64,000 nucleotides of DNA from Tigriopus japonicus (Eukaryota; Arthropoda; Copepoda; Harpacticoida; Harpacticidae): assembly GCA_010645155.1 (NCBI GenBank), contig JAAGOF010000206.1, positions 346,564-410,563 of the forward strand. Direction: 5' to 3'. The notes below the pieces were generated by a model. It was not told the DNA's origin, ran no database searches, and saw only the letters and a list, made by a program, of their open reading frames with translations. Of this stretch, positions 31,955 through 42,872 are shown one piece after another. Numbering within the stretch: the first letter of the stretch is position 1; every line of letters starts with the position of its first letter. The position numbers and the translations under genes are program-made.

Positions 31955-32305
31955 CATTGGGCAATTGAAGTGGGGCTTTTATGTGCCTTTTCATGGAGCG
32001 AGAGCGTCGACAAGTGTGACGACCAAATCGCACTGTGCATGCACTTGCAAAGGGACAAAACTTGACATGATTCACAAAATTGTGCAAAATATGTTGCATT
32101 TACTTGTTCTAGCAATGTAATGATAGTTTAGCTACATCAAATAGGAAATTATGTTACAAGTAAGACACATTTGCTTGAGAAATGCTGAATTTTGTCTCTT
32201 TTCAAGTGCATGCACAGTGCGAACTAGCCGTGGCAGATGTCGACGCTGTCGCTCCATGAAAAGGCACAACAAAGCCACACTTCAATTGCCCTATTCTCAG
32301 AGAAG
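31955..32305. mobile_element. foldback element, ~150-bp diverged arms
   Basis: Left arm about 31958-32105, right arm about 32152-32302, inverted, near 75-80 percent identical. The shared blocks are 'gccttttcatggagcga', 'gcgtcgaca' and 'cgcactgtgcatgcactt'. Cys/Arg-rich short frames on each arm are mirror images of this repeat, not genes. Confidence 0.7.
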
Positions 32306-33649
32306 GAACAGCGTTGCCAAAATGGACAGACCATTGCCAAAATGGCATTTGAATTTCAGTCCTAAAAATTGTATTATCTATGGGTTTAGCTATCAAAAAG
32401 TCAACCAGAATCCTCAGATATTTTTTCCAAAATTCCCTGTAGGTTTTGGCACTCTGATTTTTTGCCCATTGTGTGGTGGACAATTTTGTCATCCTTCAGC
32501 TAAACATTGAAGAAATCGGTGCCGATCCTTAAATGAAAAGAGTAAAATTAGTTCATTTACCACATTTATAAATCATTGGCCTTCCTCGATAACACTGACA
32601 TTGAAGTACCCTCTGCAGTGGATTATATCTATCCAGTCTAGCACTTGTTTTTATCATTGGTTGTTTTTATCATTGGGATAGTTCTAAGACATTCTTCCCT
32701 TTGTACAATGATATGAATGTTCTTCTCTGTCTTTGTTTTTAGCATTTAATTGGGGTTCTAAAGCCAAAAGAAGACTGTAAAATGTTGAAAAAAAGAAACA
32801 AAAAAGATTTTTTTAGCATTATATGAAGAGAAAAATGTCCTTAAACAACCCCAATGATAAAAACCATGTTGCTTTCAAAAAAGGTGGACAATCACTATCA
32901 CAAAGCAAGTCAGTAGATCAGGAGTTTGAAGATATCTGACTTAACACAATGAAACAACACAGTTTGAATTCTTTGAGAGACATCAATTGGGCATCAAATG
33001 ATTGCTCATTGAATCCTTGTGGACTTTTGTTTTATGACTTATAAAAACTGAAACTGTCAATAAAACGACATTGATTCGAATTATGTTGCATTTCTTCATT
33101 AACTCCAGGCTATCGCGCAGGAAAATTTACACCAACGCAGTAACGCACCCTCGCTTGATCCCACTCCACGTAATACCGTCCTCCTTGCCCAAACATACTG
33201 ATTGGAGCTCAATCATATGATATTTGCCTAAATAAACTTTCTTTTATTTGAAGGTCCTATAATTCAATCACTTTACTTCAAATATCGGTAATAATTGGTG
33301 TTGCTTTGAATCTTCGAACTTTTTCCCTTAAAAACCCACTTCAAGACTTTTCAAAATGATGAAAGAAAGAAGTCTTAGAAAAGTAACGAGTATGTTTTGA
33401 GTTTTTAGGTCATTAAAATTACAGCATTTTTCAAAAGTAATGGCTTTTCTTTTTCTAACTTTCTTTTGTAAAAAAGCAACAAATTACCGTACTTTCTTTG
33501 CAACTGTCCTGCAAATCACAAACGAAAAGTAACAAATTTATCAACAAAACCAGGCAAGCACACTCTGAAGTAAACTAGTTAGTCAATTATCTAGCTTTGC
33601 CCTCTAAAGCATATGAGCTTCTGCCTTTTAAACGCAGCTTGTGCATTAC
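32306..33649. other. AT-rich intergenic DNA, no gene supported
   Basis: A plus-strand frame runs to 32510 and ends with a CPLCGGQFC motif, but it reads through the foldback arm and has no start or splice support. 33380-33485 resembles 21515-21600 (dispersed repeat). Confidence 0.45.
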
Positions 33650-33935
33650 AGCTATTCGTGGATTGACTTGGCATTAGCAGATCAAGCGACAGTATCAAAA
33701 CCAAAGAGAAAAACTGTTCAAGCAGCTTGCTAGAAATAAGGGTTCGAGTTTTAGGCTCTTGAAAAAACTTGTTTCATCAAGCTCGTCTTGACCTGCGATA
33801 GAGAGGAGGCAGACTTCAACGCATGATGTGCGGTCACTCTATGGAAATCAACACAAGAAAAAGATGTTCCCAGTGTACAGCTGACGAACCTCAAAATTGT
33901 GTAAGCTGTTTTGCGTTTGTCAATACTTGAGCATG
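33650..33935 (+). repeat. dispersed repeat, direct copy of 14312-14600
   Basis: See the partner segment; both copies end near 'aagctgttttg'. No conserved frame. Confidence 0.75.
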
Positions 33936-34924
33936 GTTATTTATACTATTCTTTGATATACTTGAGCCATTTGAATTAGTACAACATCCAAGCTATGCAT
34001 GGGTTGATTTCACACATCAACAACGCCTTTGCCTTTACCCAAATCTTATTTGGGTTCTGCTCATGCAAAGATGTCTTTGGAGATGCCAAATACATAGGTG
34101 AGGTGTGACTGACATCTTTGGCTTTGGGTGCACGTGCAGTTTGAAACACAAGCAGTGGTTCCACTTTCTCACATGAATTGTAACAGTGGCACTGTGAGGC
34201 AAGAATTTTCACTCTTCTCAATTCTTAAAAAACGGGATTCGTGCGTAGCCAGAGCTCTTTCATTGATGAACACTTCTGGAAAGACTTTTGGGTGGATGGA
34301 AGAACACTTTCGTTCACTCACCCAAAACAGTGCTTCCACACGCTGCTCCAAGGTAACGCGTCTGGTTAACGCAAAAACTAGTTAATTGATGGATGCATAA
34401 CCCCCTCAAGCGTTAACCTTAACGAGGCAGACATTTGGATACTTGATGTGTTCACAGAAACACTCTAAGGAAACGGAAACTATTTGGTTTAGTACAGACT
34501 CATACACAAAGATGTCAGGATTCCTTTGCATCGGTATTGTAAGTTTCTTGTTAATTGAAACTTGAGAACCAAAAGTCCTTCCTAGTATTCATGATAATCT
34601 TCTGAATCAATCGGTGCATTAATTTAAATGGCAGTAGTTTACCAAATTACTGTATAGTTAAAAAGCCATGCTCATGTATAGTCTCACTAAGAAAGCTGCG
34701 ATTAAAAGGCAGTACATATATATGTGGAGACGATCCTCAAGCGGGGGTATTTACACAATACATTAGTACATTTGAACCATTTGATTTTTTTGGAGATTGT
34801 TGGTGTTAGAGTCGGAGGGTTGAGCCTTGCCCGGCCGGGGAAGCCAGCCATCACATCGTCCAAATTGTTCCGATAAGCACTTTCATGTCCGGTATCAGAA
34901 TGGTTCTCCGTCTGTGGGTGTAAA
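33936..34924. other. intergenic DNA, nothing identified
   Basis: Frames of 60-85 codons overlap on opposite strands at 33976-34385 without start, splice or composition support. No repeat structure is evident. Confidence 0.4.
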
Positions 34925-34934
34925 TTAGCGGCTT

Positions 34935-35030
34935 AAAGTTTCCTTGAGAAAGGTCGGAGAGGAGATTCGAACCTGGGACCTCTCTCACTATAGGATACGC
35001 CACGTCTCATCCCTGAAGTGCATCCAACAT
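34935..35030 (-). repeat. tRNA-derived SINE-like sequence
   Basis: On the minus strand, GTGGCGTATCC (like a pol III A box) is followed 20-30 bp later by GAGAGGTCCCAGGTTCGAAT, a near-consensus B box (GGTTCGAATC) in its usual tRNA context. A clean cloverleaf with a 7-bp acceptor stem cannot be formed, so this is a tRNA-derived repeat or tRNA relic, not a working tRNA. Confidence 0.45.
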
Positions 35031-35039
35031 CCGATGGTC

Positions 35040-35513
35040 TTTGTACAGGCCAAGAAGCACGGAAATCATGGAGTGGAAGGCTAGGAATGACAATTATGAT
35101 TTCCAGTAGAAACGAACCATGTGCGTTCTTCTGCAAATGAGACCTGGCTTGCATTGAAAAGAACACGCATTTCAAATTTCAGCCCAATCGAATGCCGGAG
35201 TGAAAACTTATGCCTTCTCAAACTTATGTACTGAAGAGAGTATGGAATGAATGAACTCGCCCTTTTTGTGGTAAAACGATTACCACAAAATGGCTAGTTC
35301 ATTCATTCTCGGTAGGATTTGCACTGAGCTTTGAGAGAGCATAACTTTTGACTCCGACGTTTGATTGAGGTGAAAATTGAAGTACGTAGTCTACTCGACA
35401 AAAGAAAGGTCTCATTTGCAGAAGAGCATTATAGACTCGTTTCTACTAGAAATCTTAATTCTCAGTGCTAGCCTCCCACTCCATGATTCCAGTGCTTCTT
35501 GTACAGGCCTAGA
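35040..35513. mobile_element. large palindrome, ~210-bp arms, near-perfect centre
   Basis: The outer arms share 'ttgtacaggcc', 'atcatggagtgg' and 'gcaaatgagacct' in inverted order. The centre at 35246-35308 is a tight hairpin: TTTTGTGGTAA and its complement TTACCACAAAA are separated by five bases, with 'gaatgaactngcc' outside. Outer identity is about 70-75 percent, the centre is almost exact. Confidence 0.8.
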
Positions 35514-36255
35514 GAATGGCGGATCTAGGTGAAATGTTGCGAGCGTTAGAAGGAAAAATAGAATACAAAATAAAAACGGGACAAATAACCTTACTTGAGA
35601 AGTACATACGGTCTCGGCACTAAAGCTCGTTGTTCAAATCCACCTTACCCTCCTACGTCATGTGTTTGTACGTATTGTATCCCACTATGTACTCGATCTT
35701 CAAAACGCTTGCCATACTTTTCTTAACTTGTGCGAGTATTATTCAGTGACCGATCTAAATTTGTTTTGGACCGTTGGATCTATTTAACGTAAATCGATAA
35801 TATACCAAAGACATAAACCAAAACAAATATTAGAAGGGCACTACGTAAAAGTGAAAGAAGAGATAAATTCATGCTGTATCAGAATTATCCGGTTGTATCA
35901 GAAATATCCACACCGGTCTCTTTCCATGGAGACAGAAACACGTCCATGTGAAGTAAATGTTTTTTATTGAGAGCAAGGTCTTGCACCCCATGTCATAATG
36001 GCATGGGCCATGAATTTGGTGGCGCCCTACTTTTAAAACTTACAGTAGGACTCTTATTGAACTAAAGAGGACGTAGAGTCTGCACGCAATTTGGAAAGCA
36101 GGTAATGCAAACTTGGAGATAGCCGATTACATTTGCTATTTCAATCTGGGAGAAAGTTGTTGTAATGTGCACGAGAACCTCAGAAATGTGTTGAACCGAA
36201 ATTTTTTTGAGTGGTGTTAGCCATCACTTGCTTAAGAGACATTTTGAGACTGGTA
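35514..36255 (+). promoter_or_regulatory. MINDY4 5' flank, possible 5' UTR exon
   Basis: A good donor GGAAAGCAG|GTAATG at about 36092-36095 and an acceptor-like 'gtggtgttag' ending at 36220 would give a short 5' UTR intron before ATG 36256. No core promoter motif is certain. Confidence 0.3.
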
Positions 36256-38526
36256 ATGTTTGGTCATGGTCAGCCACCGCCGAGCACAGCAAATATTATA
36301 AATAACAATAACACTAATCCAGTGCTGTTGTCCAGACGCAATTTGAACACTGCATCCCGACGAAGGCAAAGCATTGGTCAGTCGGTGGACCAAGTCGTTG
36401 AGCATCACTTGGCTCTTCGCTCTAAAAGTCGAGAGGATGCCATCTCTCCTGTGTCGACGTCGAGCTCTAGCCATTCCCGACAGAGTGGTTATTACCCGAG
36501 TTTTGGAACACAAACCTCTCAAAGCACTCCCAGTGAGCTCACGGATGTGAACGAGGCACTGGAACAAAGATTGAAGATGAACTCGAACAGACGAAGATCT
36601 GGGTTCTCTATCCCAGATTTAGGCCCAGCTCCACAACCCAGAAATCCCGTCCCGAAGATGAAGAACTCCCTCGTCCAAATTGGAACCGCCCCTGAAACGA
36701 ATGCCTTTCCTGCTTTTATACCATCAAGTGGTCAAAGGATGAACCGAAGCCAATCACTGTATCCTCAAAGCGGAACTGCAGCGCCTAATATTACCGAATG
36801 GCATCACGATAGGATGGAAGTGAATCCTTTCACTTTGACGAAAGATTTGGCACAACCCAGCGCTAACATTACTGGAAGAAAGATATCCCTGGGTCTTTCG
36901 TATGGACCAATCACCTCCTCTGTTGACGACGAGATCTTGTCACGGCGACCAAGAATGCCAAATTCCAGAAAAGGACCACCTGGAGAATCTCTTCTAAAGA
37001 GCCCCAGGCGTTTCAATGACACCTTAAACGGAAGTATTGAGAAGAGCTGGCGTCAGCAAGTGGAGGCCGCAACAGCTCGAGTGACAGCTCGGACCAACAG
37101 CCGACAACCAGAACAGCCTCCATCACAATCTCAGTATCAGTATCCTCGAGCATTCACTGAAGAGCCAAGTTTTCAAGGTTACCAACGGAAGCCATCAACA
37201 GCCACTCCAAATACCTTGACTCTGGATAACTGGTTTACTCAAGAACCTCAGTCTCCGACAGAGAGCGCTGATTCGTCCAGAAGAAATAGTGGTTTGGCAC
37301 CCATTCCTGACGCGGATGATTTTATGATACCAAAAGACACGTCTGTCTCTATGGAACTTCGAGATCTTGATGAACAAGAGCAAGATTTTTCAATTTCCCC
37401 TCCCGTCAACCATAATGGAAAGCAAAAGCTCATCATTCAAAGACAAGGCCAACCATTCAGCTTGGAGTTGGCCACCAGTTTAAGAATGTTATTGTTTGGT
37501 ACCACGAGTAAGAGCTTTCCCTCTGGTTGGTGGAATCAAGCCTTTGAATTTGACGAAAAAATTCAGTTTGGTTTTCGACAAATTCGAGGCGGTCCCTGTG
37601 GAGTGTTAGCCTCCGTCCAAGCCGTGCTTCTGCAAGCTCTTTTGTTTGGTAGCCATTTGGATGATACAACTAGAGCGGTAGATCCTATTGCTCCCAATAA
37701 ACGCGAGAGAGAAAAGGCCTTCGTTGTGGCTATTGCCTCTATTCTGGCCAAATGTGGACGGAAAACCAAATCTTTTGTTCTGGTGATTCCTTCATCAAAG
37801 GCCCACTTCACCGGTATTGGACGATACAAAGATGACGCTGTCACGGAAACATTTGCACGTTATGAATTTGCGAAAATCAAGGAAGTGATTCATTTTTTAG
37901 AGGACTATGTGAGCTTTTTTACCTCGCCTGGCAACCACGGTGTGGTGGCTTTTCTTTATTCAGTGATGCTCACCCGTGGATTTGGAAACATTCGCGATGA
38001 CATGGACTCGCATGATTTACCTCTGCTGGCTGCCCATGGATATTGTTCCCAAGAGATGGTGAATCTGTTCCTGGTTGGTCAAGCCATTTCAAATTCATTT
38101 GATGGGACAGTTACCTTGGGAGGGGAAAATGGTTCGTCAGAAATCACCAAATTACGAGGCATTCACGAACGTTCGGATATTGGAATGCTTTCCTTGTTCG
38201 AGCATTATCAATCCATTCGTGTGGGCGAGAACCTCAAAACTCCCAATTATCCCATTTGGTTGATTTGCTCCGAGTCTCATTTTTCGGTGTTATTCGCCCG
38301 AGTCCAGGGCGTTCAGAATACCAACTTGGCTGACAGACAGAGTATCCAGCTAATGTTCTACGATGGCCTGGCAATGCAAGACGAATTGGTCAAACTAACG
38401 GTGGACTGTTCAAAAAGCGAATTTTGCAATGACGATGAGGATCTGGTACCACCTCTGGAACATTGCATTCGAACTAAATGGAGGGACGCCTACGTGAATT
38501 GGAATGGGCATCCCAAAATTTTGTAA
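36256..38526 (+). CDS. MINDY4: MINDY4-type deubiquitinase (FAM188B family)
   Basis: The frame from ATG 36256 encodes 756 residues, about the size of vertebrate MINDY4. The family are cysteine proteases that trim K48-linked polyubiquitin. The C-terminal catalytic domain starts near residue 400 with SLRMLLFG. The catalytic Cys lies in GGPCGVLA (Cys448) and the catalytic His in CSESHFSVLF (His675). Further family blocks are AAHGYCSQEMVNL, RGIHERSDIGMLSLFEHY and, at the very end, DLVPPLEHCIRTKWRD and VNWNG. The N-terminal ~390 residues are Ser/Pro/Gln-rich and look disordered. The coding region is one exon. The open frame extends 15 codons upstream to GTG 36211, but no ATG lies there, so 36256 is chosen. 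MINDY3 is the alternative; the C-terminal blocks favour MINDY4. Confidence 0.93.
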   Translation: MFGHGQPPPSTANIINNNNTNPVLLSRRNLNTASRRRQSIGQSVDQVVEHHLALRSKSREDAISPVSTSSSSHSRQSGYYPSFGTQTSQSTPSELTDVNEALEQRLKMNSNRRRSGFSIPDLGPAPQPRNPVPKMKNSLVQIGTAPETNAFPAFIPSSGQRMNRSQSLYPQSGTAAPNITEWHHDRMEVNPFTLTKDLAQPSANITGRKISLGLSYGPITSSVDDEILSRRPRMPNSRKGPPGESLLKSPRRFNDTLNGSIEKSWRQQVEAATARVTARTNSRQPEQPPSQSQYQYPRAFTEEPSFQGYQRKPSTATPNTLTLDNWFTQEPQSPTESADSSRRNSGLAPIPDADDFMIPKDTSVSMELRDLDEQEQDFSISPPVNHNGKQKLIIQRQGQPFSLELATSLRMLLFGTTSKSFPSGWWNQAFEFDEKIQFGFRQIRGGPCGVLASVQAVLLQALLFGSHLDDTTRAVDPIAPNKREREKAFVVAIASILAKCGRKTKSFVLVIPSSKAHFTGIGRYKDDAVTETFARYEFAKIKEVIHFLEDYVSFFTSPGNHGVVAFLYSVMLTRGFGNIRDDMDSHDLPLLAAHGYCSQEMVNLFLVGQAISNSFDGTVTLGGENGSSEITKLRGIHERSDIGMLSLFEHYQSIRVGENLKTPNYPIWLICSESHFSVLFARVQGVQNTNLADRQSIQLMFYDGLAMQDELVKLTVDCSKSEFCNDDEDLVPPLEHCIRTKWRDAYVNWNGHPKIL

Positions 38527-38765
38527 CCTTGAAACACAGCACCAACCATTCAGTTTCAAGAAAGACATGCATTTCCATTGCTATATATATATTTCATCTG
38601 TGCAAAGGCTTCTTGAAACTGTAAGCGTTTGAAAATATATAAAAATGATCAGTGAGTCAATTCACAAATTCAAATGGAGCTTATGTGTGATCATGTAGAG
38701 AAAGGCAATATAAGTGTATCGTTTGTATAATGGGGTGTTCGTACTGAATACAGCTGTTGAAGTTG

Positions 38766-38771
38766 AATAAA
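38766..38771 (+). promoter_or_regulatory. poly(A) signal AATAAA (MINDY4)
   Basis: Hexamer 240 bp after the MINDY4 stop, same strand; the intervening DNA has no coding content. Confidence 0.55.
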
Positions 38772-40600
38772 GTCAAACGTACAGTAGATGTCGCCTCACT
38801 TGACAGGTCGAGAGGAATATTTTGCAAAGGAATTCTTACTAGATTTGAAATCTCAAATTGTAACTATCCTCTTAAAATGATATCAATTTGATGAATATAT
38901 CTTGTTGTATCATTAATTATGGTCAAAAAATTGACAAATTTGCACATAAAATATATATGACAAAGCGCTTTTACAGAATAAGCCAAACTTATTTCCGTCG
39001 TAATTGCGTGAATAGAGAAATGTTATTGCGAACCGGTAAGGAGCATAAATGATCTAGAATCAACACAACTGTACGTAGATTATTTTTTTCCATTTCTTGG
39101 AAGAGCCGAGCCGAAAAGTCGCACTATGTATTGTAATCGGTTCATCGTGCTCAGGTCACCGGAACTAAGAAATATCTGATCGAAAGTCTCGAGACGTATG
39201 ACAGAAACAACGATTTCCGTGGAGCAACCTTTCCCAGCCCGCCAACAATTCCAATCACTGATTAGTCGATTTCGGAATTTAAAACCTTTACGGAGTCCGA
39301 CCGGACGATTTTGGCCCCACTCACGGACGAAAGAACCCACAAATATATCCTTTATAGACATGCTTTCGTATTCCTTTATTCATTGTTGTGCTCTAACACT
39401 CCTTATATAGTGTACTGAGTGTTGGCCGTGAATACAAATTGAAAGAAAAGAGATTTCACATCGTGTTCCATCAATCAAGTGATTCCACCGCCAATAAAGA
39501 TCGTAAGGCATAAGTTCAAGGAAAACGAATGGCAAGGTCAATTGTAGTCCTTTTTTACCTTGGGATGGAACTTTTCTATTTTTCTCTGGCCGTGTCGATG
39601 GTGCAATGAAAAAGTTGAGTTACGCACTCGTTTAAGATAAAAGTTAGCATTTTGGGCAAAAAGTGCGAATGTAAGGCTACGGTCTGCCTACAACCGATCG
39701 GGTGTCCTAGATCTCAGATATCAGGTGTTTCCACATGAATTTGGTAAATTCGCTGACTTAATATCCAAACTCGCGCAACTTTATATCTACAATTGAAACT
39801 TGCTTTTTAAGAAAAATGTCCCACTGTTTTGATAAAAATGTGACAAAATCATGAAGTAGTACTATCTACTTTCATTTTTGGAAGGAAAAATCCTTGAAAA
39901 ACTGATGAAATAGTGTCTAAAACGGCTTTCAAGATAGTAACACTTCCCTAGCAAAATTCTCATCTCGCCCGGTCAAATGTGGCGCTGTTCATGAATGACT
40001 TTACACAACTTTAGCAGCGGTCTTCTTTACGAACATGCCATTGATCAACATCATACTGAAACCCTTAACATGAATACATTTGGCTTGGATGTAAAAAGGG
40101 TAGTCATAGAGATGGTAGAATGTGGATTAATTTACCGTTTAAAGTGTTTTAAATCGCTTCTTTCAAATATTCTTACTCTTTCGTGTTGCGTTTCGTCTTC
40201 AAGATTAAAATTTAGCGGCTCGATTTTGCTTACTGAAGCGCTGATTTTGTATTACGTTGACTAATTTGAGTATTTCATTGACCTGCCGTTTTCACTATTC
40301 AGTTTGGATTATTCACTTTTACATTTGTACTAAAGCCAAAAGCACTTGGATTACACCAAAAATTAAAATCAGTTTCACAGCCCTGAAATAAAGTTAACTT
40401 TTAGATCAGCTCGTGCGTTTTAACACAATTTTTCTAACTTGACAGTGTCTTTGAGGACCGTTAGTCTGACTTTTTTTTTGTAATATACTCGAGTTTTATG
40501 ATTATTGAAGTTAACATAAGACCTATAGGAGGGATTTATTTGGCAAAACCTAGGGCATATTCCTTGGTTTAAATGAACATTTCAAGTTTATTTTGTCTTA
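38772..40600. other. intergenic DNA between convergent genes, nothing identified
   Basis: No frame with start or splice support and no strong repeat was found between the MINDY4 3' end and the poly(A) signal of the minus-strand gene. Overlapping short frames at 39080-39410 sit on both strands and are not called. Confidence 0.45.
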
Positions 40601-40606
40601 TTTATT
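40601..40606 (-). promoter_or_regulatory. poly(A) signal AATAAA (minus-strand gene)
   Basis: Reverse-complement hexamer 67 bp past the stop codon at 40673. Confidence 0.6.
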
Positions 40607-40672
40607 CTCTAAGTCTTACTTCTTTTCAGAATTTATAGATTTATGTATAAGTAGAATGTAACACATTATGGT

Positions 40673-42009
40673 TCAAGGAATAAACAAGAGATCTGGATCG
40701 TTTTTAGCTCCGGAGGAGCGAAAGCGAGTAAAAGTTAATGGAGCATTTCGGGGCGACATTCCACCGCCCCCAAATGAGCAAATTGATTTTCTGGTCCCTG
40801 GACTAAACCCCCCTCCCATTCGATAGAAATCCACTTGCAAACTTTCCATGGACTTTGCGTCCTGATGCTGATCCGAAGACCTACGACATCTTTGAGATCG
40901 CCACGTGGAAAAGAAATTGTCGCCTGTGGAACGCTTGCCACCCAAGGTTCGACCCCCATAACCTCGTCGAGTATGCTCCCCGTTTTGTCGCGAGGATGCA
41001 CTCAACATAGTGTACGTTGAAAACGAGGGAGTGGTTCCACCTGTAAACGAAATGTCAATCTTGCATGGACATGGGGTAGAACAAAATTGGTTGGCCTCCT
41101 TACCCTCACATCCTCTTCGAGTTGGACTCAGAGTATCTTCAGTAGACAAGTTACAAGTGTAGTTTCGTCGAATTTTGGCCTCTCGCGGATTCTTGGGACT
41201 GGTGAAATGACAAGCTAAAGTTTCCGGTCCCATGCTCATGGTCATCAGTTCGGGTGTTGTTCCACGCACGGGGGAGAAAAGACCAGCCTTCAACAGATCC
41301 CGACATGGCGACAGGATGTGCTCCTCCGACTGACTACGCATGTAACAGTTTCCGTTGTACTCTGATGACTCTAAGCCATCACTTGAATCGGGGGAGAAAG
41401 TGCCATTGGATCGCGGTGACAATGGGAGTTCTCTCGTAGGCCAATTGACTGGCGGTGGAGATCGAACCAAGTGAGAGTGTAACTCCGACAGCGTGAGGGC
41501 ATCACAAGATTTGGTCGGAGAATACGGAGGCTCCGGACTCATTAGAGAGTGGCTGCCACTCACCAGACTTTGGCTGGCATAACGAGCAAACGAGCCAATC
41601 TCCGAGCCGAGGTAGTCATCCAAGTGGTCTTGACTGGAGATCTTCTGAATGTATGGGTTATCTCCCCGGGAGAGATGCAAGGCTTCAACCTCGGTGTAGA
41701 GACCTGGTGGTAAGAGTCCGGACCCAGTGGACAAAGTGTCGAATGGTATCTCATCGCCGGGTGTGGCTATTGAAGGAGTTTTCCCAAGGGTAAAGTTGCC
41801 TGCAAGGAATGGTCACATTGAATTAATTACAAATAACTAGCCAGTCGAACATCAATAAGAGAAAGACACTGACTTGGTTTTGTGGCGCCGGATTTTGAGC
41901 TTTGTCGGTTCACTCCTGACGGAGCTGAGCTTGAACGGTTTTTTGATCTGTGAAAGAAATTCACTAAAATCTTGAAAGGTTTGGGAGGCTTGCTTTGTTT
42001 CTTTTCCAT
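40673..42009 (-). CDS. two-exon Ser-rich protein, unrecognised
   Basis: Exon 1 is 42009-41874, exon 2 is 41799-40673, with a 74-bp intron (donor A|GTCAGT, acceptor ccttgcag). The phase joins cleanly and the total is 1263 nt, 420 residues. It starts MEKKQSKPPKPFKILVNFF, a basic N-terminus. The rest is Ser/Pro-rich with repeated SP and SPT sites (PYSPTKS, LPLSPRS, TLSPTRR, GGMSPRN) typical of proline-directed kinase targets. There is a Cys cluster (FCSTPCPCKID) and the C-terminus is DPDLLFIP. No membrane segment or known domain is seen. Composition fits a cytoplasmic adaptor or cytoskeletal regulator, but that is only a guess. An upstream in-frame stretch before ATG 42009 lacks ATG, so further 5' exons are possible. 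Confidence 0.8.
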
Positions 42010-42872
42010 GTCTTGCCCACGGAAGCCAAAGGTTCGCAAAATTAGAACATGTTAACGATCAGATGGAAGCAACACTACCCAAATGGCGGCGCTTCATAAA
42101 ACAAGAGGGCACAGAGATGACACCTTTTAATGTCTGCTTAATCAAATTCACTCCATTTGACAATGGCTTCTCGAGCTCAACCAAAATCGACAGCAGTACG
42201 ATGACTTGGTTAAGGCGTGGGCCAACGAGCTGAGAGGAACCTTCTCAGAAGCGAATGAGCTTCAAAAAGAAAGCTCCTTCATTGCTGGGATGGCTGCATT
42301 TCTGGAGCTCCATGGCTGCGTGAGAAGAGGATGTAGGGGTGGGAACCAAACAGTACAAGTTCCAAGTTTGGATGAAGTTCCACTGCATTGCTGCGCACGG
42401 TGCCGTACCACTCAAAGGGAACGAAAAATCAGCTAATGCTAGTACAAGCTCAACAAAGGGACCTCCAGTCGAATAAAAAATCGATTGGGCACGTCTCCAG
42501 TGCCTTGGAGAGGAGGACCAAATCTCCTTTCTCTCCTCTCTCTGAGTCTGTAGTGAGATGGAACGTGCTGAGGAACGAAAGGATGAACGCTTAGTGTTGG
42601 TGGTTTGGAGGAAAATGAATGGTTTTCCTGGTGAAAACCAGGTCCTGGTTTCTCTTTTGAAACTGGCGGGAATCGGTAATTAAAGGTCTCAAAACATGCA
42701 TTTTGTGATGCTTGACCGGTATGTATTTATTATCTAAAACAATCAAAAGTCCGACAAAAGAAGTGTTACATTAAGTATCTCGAAGTCTGAACCCTTCACT
42801 TCAATCAAAGCAGTACACAAAATGGGTTAATTTACTTTCCACGTGTTGGTCTCAATCAGCTTTACGATGAAA
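42010..42872. other. spacer between minus-strand gene and BBS5 3' end
   Basis: Contains the 5' flank of the 40673-42009 gene and the BBS5 3' UTR, with a minus-strand AATAAA at 42726-42731, 142 bp past the BBS5 stop. A 76-codon plus-strand frame at 42206-42436 has no supporting signals. Confidence 0.5.

Noticed and set aside
32151..32510. Cys/Arg-rich frame with CPLCGGQFC, considered as a zinc-finger gene
   Set aside because: Its first half is a foldback arm mirrored at 31958-32105, and there is no splice or poly(A) support.
33976..34385. Three overlapping frames of 60-85 codons
   Set aside because: They lie on both strands and show neither gene structure nor a repeat copy to support coding.
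34935..35010. Functional tRNA on the minus strand
   Set aside because: The B box is good but no acceptor stem or anticodon arm forms; called SINE-like instead.
36211..36255. Start of MINDY4 at 36211
   Set aside because: That codon is GTG; the first in-frame ATG is 36256.
39080..39410. Opposed 70- and 93-codon frames
   Set aside because: They overlap on opposite strands with no start context, splice sites or known similarity.
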